Origin: Humulus lupulus
Lineage: Eukaryota; Streptophyta; Magnoliopsida; Rosales; Cannabaceae
Assembly: GCF_963169125.1 (NCBI RefSeq)
Contig: NC_084793.1
Span: 140,098,297-140,162,296 of the forward strand
DNA: 64,000 bases
Direction of reading: 5' to 3'
Made by a program: the position numbers and the translations under genes. The notes beneath the pieces are model-generated. The model ran no database searches. It was given only the letters and a program-made list of their open reading frames with translations, and had not been told where the DNA came from. How positions within the stretch are numbered: the stretch's first letter is position 1; each line of letters opens with the position of its first letter. Shown here piece by piece: positions 60,186 to 64,000 of the stretch.

Positions 60186-61626
60186 ATGGATAAGACCAAA
60201 ATTGATGGCGGCTCTAGGCATCCTGCTTGTGCAAAACCCTCGGTCAAAGCTGCAATCGACTCTCCTACTACTACAAAACCTTCAGGAAGAACAAGGGGTC
60301 AAGCTCGAAAAAAGGTCCTCAACATGAATGAGAAACCATCTCAGTTCGCCTCTCTAATCTCTTCTGCTACTCTTGGTTTGGGTGGTGATGACCCTCAAGA
60401 GACCTCCTTATCTGCATACTCGAGTCCCAAGTATTCTTCTTCAAAGGAGGCTTCTGTGACTCGGTCTGACAGTTCTAAAGGAGCAAAAACCCAACACTGA
60501 AATCTCCCCACCAATATCCTCTCCACTTCCTTATGCATCCGAAAATCTCTCTGCTCTTCGATATGAAAGATGCTCTAAACATGGTTTGGATGTCTCAACT
60601 CCCCTGGCTGTTCGTCTCAGAGAAAATCCACCTTCTATGACAACCACTGAATCTGAGGGTGGCGCTAAGAGTGACTCAGAAGCTGAATCTGATCCTAGTG
60701 AGGGCTTGAATACAGAAACCCAACCTAAGGAAGAAGATCCTCCTGATGAAAGTGAACCTTCAGAAGACCGTTCTATAGCTTTAGAAAGATGTGTCTCCAG
60801 AGCCCTCTGTTTAGGACAAGCAGAAATCTACAGGCAAACACCCTCTGGAAATTCCTCCCTCTACTGGTAGTACTAAAAAGGCCCAAAAGTCTGGTAAACT
60901 CGAAGATTTTTCTCCACATTCTCTTTTTTTTTTTTTTTTTTTTTGCTTTAATGACAATGAAAGGCACATGAGTCTTTATGCTTCTCAAAAATTCATTGTT
61001 GAGAAAAATTTTGATACTGATGGTCATAGGGTTTATGGGGTTCTAAAAATTGTTCAAGAGAGGGGTTGGATGAATACTATAGATGACTTTACTGGTTATG
61101 TTGATAGGGTGGTCAAGGAATTTTATGCTAATCTAAATGATGAGTTTCTTGACAAAAATTCTTGCATGTTTGGGAAAGTCTATGTTAGAGGTTATTATGT
61201 TAGAGGTCATTGGTATTCTTTTATTCTACAAGATATTGTTGTTGTACTCAGTCTTCCTGTAGATGTTGAGTCCACCGAGGTGCCATTTGACAAAGATGTG
61301 GTTTTTTCTGAAATCATTGGACAAACCGTTACCTGGAATACCCATGATACTGTCCTTTTTGCTCATCTCACCTATCAACATGCTGCACTAATGAGGTTTG
61401 CTCTTTCTAATTGATTGCCATCTTCCAACATGGTTGCGGTATCCCAAGAATTAGCCTTCTTGCTGTTTAAGCTCACAATTGATGCTCCAATTGATCTAGC
61501 TGACATGATTTTAGATCATATTGTGACATTGCGCAAGGGAAATCGTAGGAAGGTAAATTTGCTTTTTCCTAACTTGATCTATAAAGTGTTGTCTTCACAG
61601 AAGGAGTTGATCTTGGACACTGAATA
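60186..61626 (+). pseudogene. Plant transposon protein-like gene, 5' part (continues at 63906)
   Basis: ATG 60186 (MDKTKIDGGSRHPACAKP) opens a Ser/Thr/Lys-rich N-terminus; stops at about 60498 and 60567, then an acidic Ser/Glu stretch (60586-60800). After a T20-like run (60927-60946) the conserved part begins: MSLYASQKFIVEKNF, GVLKIVQERGWMNTIDDFTGYVDRVVKEFYANL, VYVRGYYVRGHWYSFILQDI, then TGA 61412 and a continuing frame to ELILDTEY. The KEFYANL / VRG / I-LSLP pattern recalls the putative plant transposon protein domain (Transposase_32-like), common in plant repeats; role unknown. Cut by solo LTR H at TSD GAATA; resumes as EPLVSGMTFKHCEKF up to the window end. Confidence 0.55.
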
Positions 61627-63900
61627 TGTAACGCCCTGGATAGCCAAGACCGTTACACTGTGTGTTTATAAAGTGCTAGACTTGCTAATCAAGTCATTTA
61701 AATAAAATCGTGTTATTAAGACTATAAAGGAACTAGGGTTAAAAGCGTTTTGGTCTCAAAAGCCACATTTTCATTAAGAAACATTGTTAATTTACACGGG
61801 ATCCCAAAAGTATCTGGTTAAAGGCCATTTACAAAAGTTATAAGGTTCAGTTACAATAACCAGCCATACTAAGGAAAAATAAGCAGTTTAGGTAATCCCT
61901 GTCCTGACTCACTCCTCGACCATGGTGATCGAACAGCTGGCTATGCACATTCCACCTCAGAGCTCTCCATCTCAGGCTTGATCCAGCTTGCCCTTGCCTT
62001 TACCTGCACCATGTAGCACCTTTGAGCCAAGGCCCAGCAAGAAAACACAACAACAACAGAGCATAAACAATCAGCAAACAAGTCAATATCTCACATTGCA
62101 CTACATACTCTCAACCATATCATCAATCAGTATAGTCAAGTATTCCACATATTAGGCATATCAATTCATATCATTAACAGTTCACAAACGATAACTAGGG
62201 CTAACGCCCTCAGGCTGCTCCCTCCGTTATCCCATTGTCCTTGGCTACCAGTGGCCAATTCTTGCCCTGTGCGCTAATATCATGTACGGTACTCTTGGAC
62301 CGCTTTTACATGTCCCATGGCGTAACACCAACATTGACACGACACAATTCTCAGGAGCACTTAGTCCCATCTCAATCAAACAACCGGGTGCAGTTTTCTT
62401 ACCTTTCAGTTTACTAGCTTCCGATGCCTCAAAGCCACGAGCACGGTCCTCTACCCCGAGCCTCTCCAAAGACGTAGTCACAACAAAAATGAAACATCCT
62501 TTGTCACTAACCAATCCAAAACTACTTCCCGGAACCAATCCCACACTCTCGGAACCCCCAAATCCCTAAAACAATGCACCGAAGACATCCCTCGAACCCC
62601 CGGAGCAAAGGCTCAAAATTGCAAAATCTCATGTTCTGAAATTGGCCAGCGCCGCGGCGCTGCCCTATAGGGCCGCGGCGCCCAGCAAGTCAGAGAGCTT
62701 GCTCTGCCCAGAATCAGCCTCGCGCCGCGGCTCCCAAGAATAGGGCCGTAGCACTCCTTCGCGAACCCATATTTCTGGGTTTTCCCCTGCGTTTTTCCCG
62801 AACCCAAATCACTCCAAATCATCCCAAACTCATACCTAAGCCCCAAAACCAATTCAAAACCCCAAATATACCATTCAACAACCTATAAACATCATAATCT
62901 AGCTCAATTACACAACTACTCACAGAATTCATACTTAAATTTCAGATTCAAACCCTTGAACCAAAACTTGAGAAAAGTGCAAACCAGACCTTTAGATTCT
63001 TAAACCATAACAGTTACGAAAATTAAACATGATACACTCTTACCTCAGTCAAGAACCCAGCTTGAATTCTCCTCAACTCTAGCTTTAAATCACCTTCCCT
63101 TTTGATTATCCCAACTCTGAATTCATGCAAAACCAGCCACTATCTTGTTTCAATTCATGCTTATCCTCTAAAAACCAGACTTGAAACTTAAACAAATCAT
63201 AGACAAATCCTTACCTCTGAGTAATCTTGGCTTATGCTCAACTTGGTTGCCTTGAACCATCAAAACTCTCTTCTTAGGTCTCCCAACTTCAGCTTCCCTC
63301 TTCTTCTCTTTTCTTCTAGATTTTCCTCCAATTTCAGCATAAATCAATTTCCAAAGTGTTATACGTAACTACCTTTTCCTTCAACTGAAGCTCATCTAAA
63401 CCACTCCCAAAAGACCACCTTATCCCTCCACTAATACCCCTTCCTAACTAAACCTCAAGGGCACACTTGTCCTTTTACTTACATTACAATTCTACCACCT
63501 CTCCAACAAAACTTGTTACTCTCTATGGTTACTAACAGTTACACAAGTTACCATATTACCAGTTACCATTACCTCTCAAGAACTAATTTACAAAATCCCC
63601 AAAGTACCCCTAGACTCCTCCCGAGCCGGGTATAAAATCCCGTTGTGACTTTGAGTTATCTAGCTCTCTAGGACCGTCTTGGCACGTGCATCACATTGAT
63701 ATCACCACACTCACGTGGTACAAATCACATAACATAATTATCACGTAGTCATGCATCTCAAATACTCAAATAGTCATATAACATGCTTTAAATCATAATC
63801 ATGCATCTTAATCATTAAATTCCACACATAATTCCCATTATTCCCTCCAGGCACACTAATCAAGGCCCTTAAGCCTTATTAGTGAATTTGGGTCGTTACA
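61627..63900 (-). mobile_element. Solo LTR H, Tekay-like family, minus strand
   Basis: TGTAACGCCCTGG to GGGTCGTTACA on the plus strand, 2274 bp, TSD GAATA at 61622-61626 and 63901-63905. GCCGCGGCG words at about 62650-62735. ORFs at 62235-62852 are LTR artefacts. Removing the LTR and one TSD restores the reading frame of the host gene (EYEEPLVSG). Confidence 0.95.
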
Positions 63901-63905
63901 GAATA

Positions 63906-64000
63906 TGAAGAGCCTCTTGTGTCTGGAATGACTTTCAAACACTGTGAGAAGTTTGAATCTTCTAAGCAGCCTAAAGGAATATCTTTGCCACCTGTGTGTG
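63906..64000 (+). pseudogene. Plant transposon protein-like gene, 3' part at window end
   Basis: Reads TGAAGAGCCTCTTGTG..., in frame with 61626 across the TSD, giving EEPLVSGMTFKHCEKFESSKQ and running off the window. Confidence 0.55.

Overview
This is repeat-dense nuclear DNA from a flowering plant, almost certainly a eudicot. It is A/T-rich, carries Ty1/copia, Ty3/gypsy (Tekay-like, Athila-like, Tat-like) and MULE transposons, a plant-type tRNA-Ile(AAU), and a two-exon nuclear gene for mitochondrial ribosomal protein S11. The LTR families make me think of the hop/hemp group, but that is a guess from sequence style, not a result. Only about 3 kb (8.6-11.6 kb) looks like ordinary gene space. 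The rest is layered transposon insertions, many of them provable because 5-bp target-site duplications (TSDs) are still visible.

Layout. 1-6821: Copia element, gag-pol broken by stops and frameshifts, 3' LTR 4920-6821. 6822-8500: higher-order tandem repeat built from the end of that LTR. 8588-8661: tRNA-Ile, minus strand. 9638-11410: mitochondrial S11 gene, minus strand. 11867-13730: lone copia-type LTR, minus. 13742-13965 and 32781-33327: two halves of a Tat-like LTR split by gypsy element A (13966-32780, TSD CTAGG). A contains a solo LTR inside gag (17578-19953, TSD GAAAG) and, inside its 3' LTR, element B (24777-31656, TSD GGGAG). B is a head-to-head structure with both LTR 3' ends facing outward, and it holds another solo LTR (29314-30637, TSD TCTTT). 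33328-35893: LTR fragment E split by solo LTR F (33360-35489, TSD CTTAG). 36021-43957: a MULE carrying an Ulp1-protease/DUF1985 gene (+) and a mudrA-like transposase (-), with arrays of an 11-bp GATG repeat, inverted at the two ends. 44580-56550: Tat-like gypsy remnant interrupted by an Athila-like element (44732-52224, TSD AGGAC) that has been duplicated and rearranged. 56550-59870: two decayed copia remnants. 60186-64000: plant-transposon-protein-like gene interrupted by solo LTR H (61627-63900, TSD GAATA).

How it fits together. Only the S11 gene and the tRNA look functional. Every transposon reading frame I could read is broken. In element A most stops are CAG to TAG or CGA to TGA changes relative to its relative B, the mark expected of methylated silent DNA. 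The most unusual items are the head-to-head element B, the helically spaced 11-bp GATG arrays of the MULE, the duplicated Athila/Tat block and the LTR-derived higher-order repeat.
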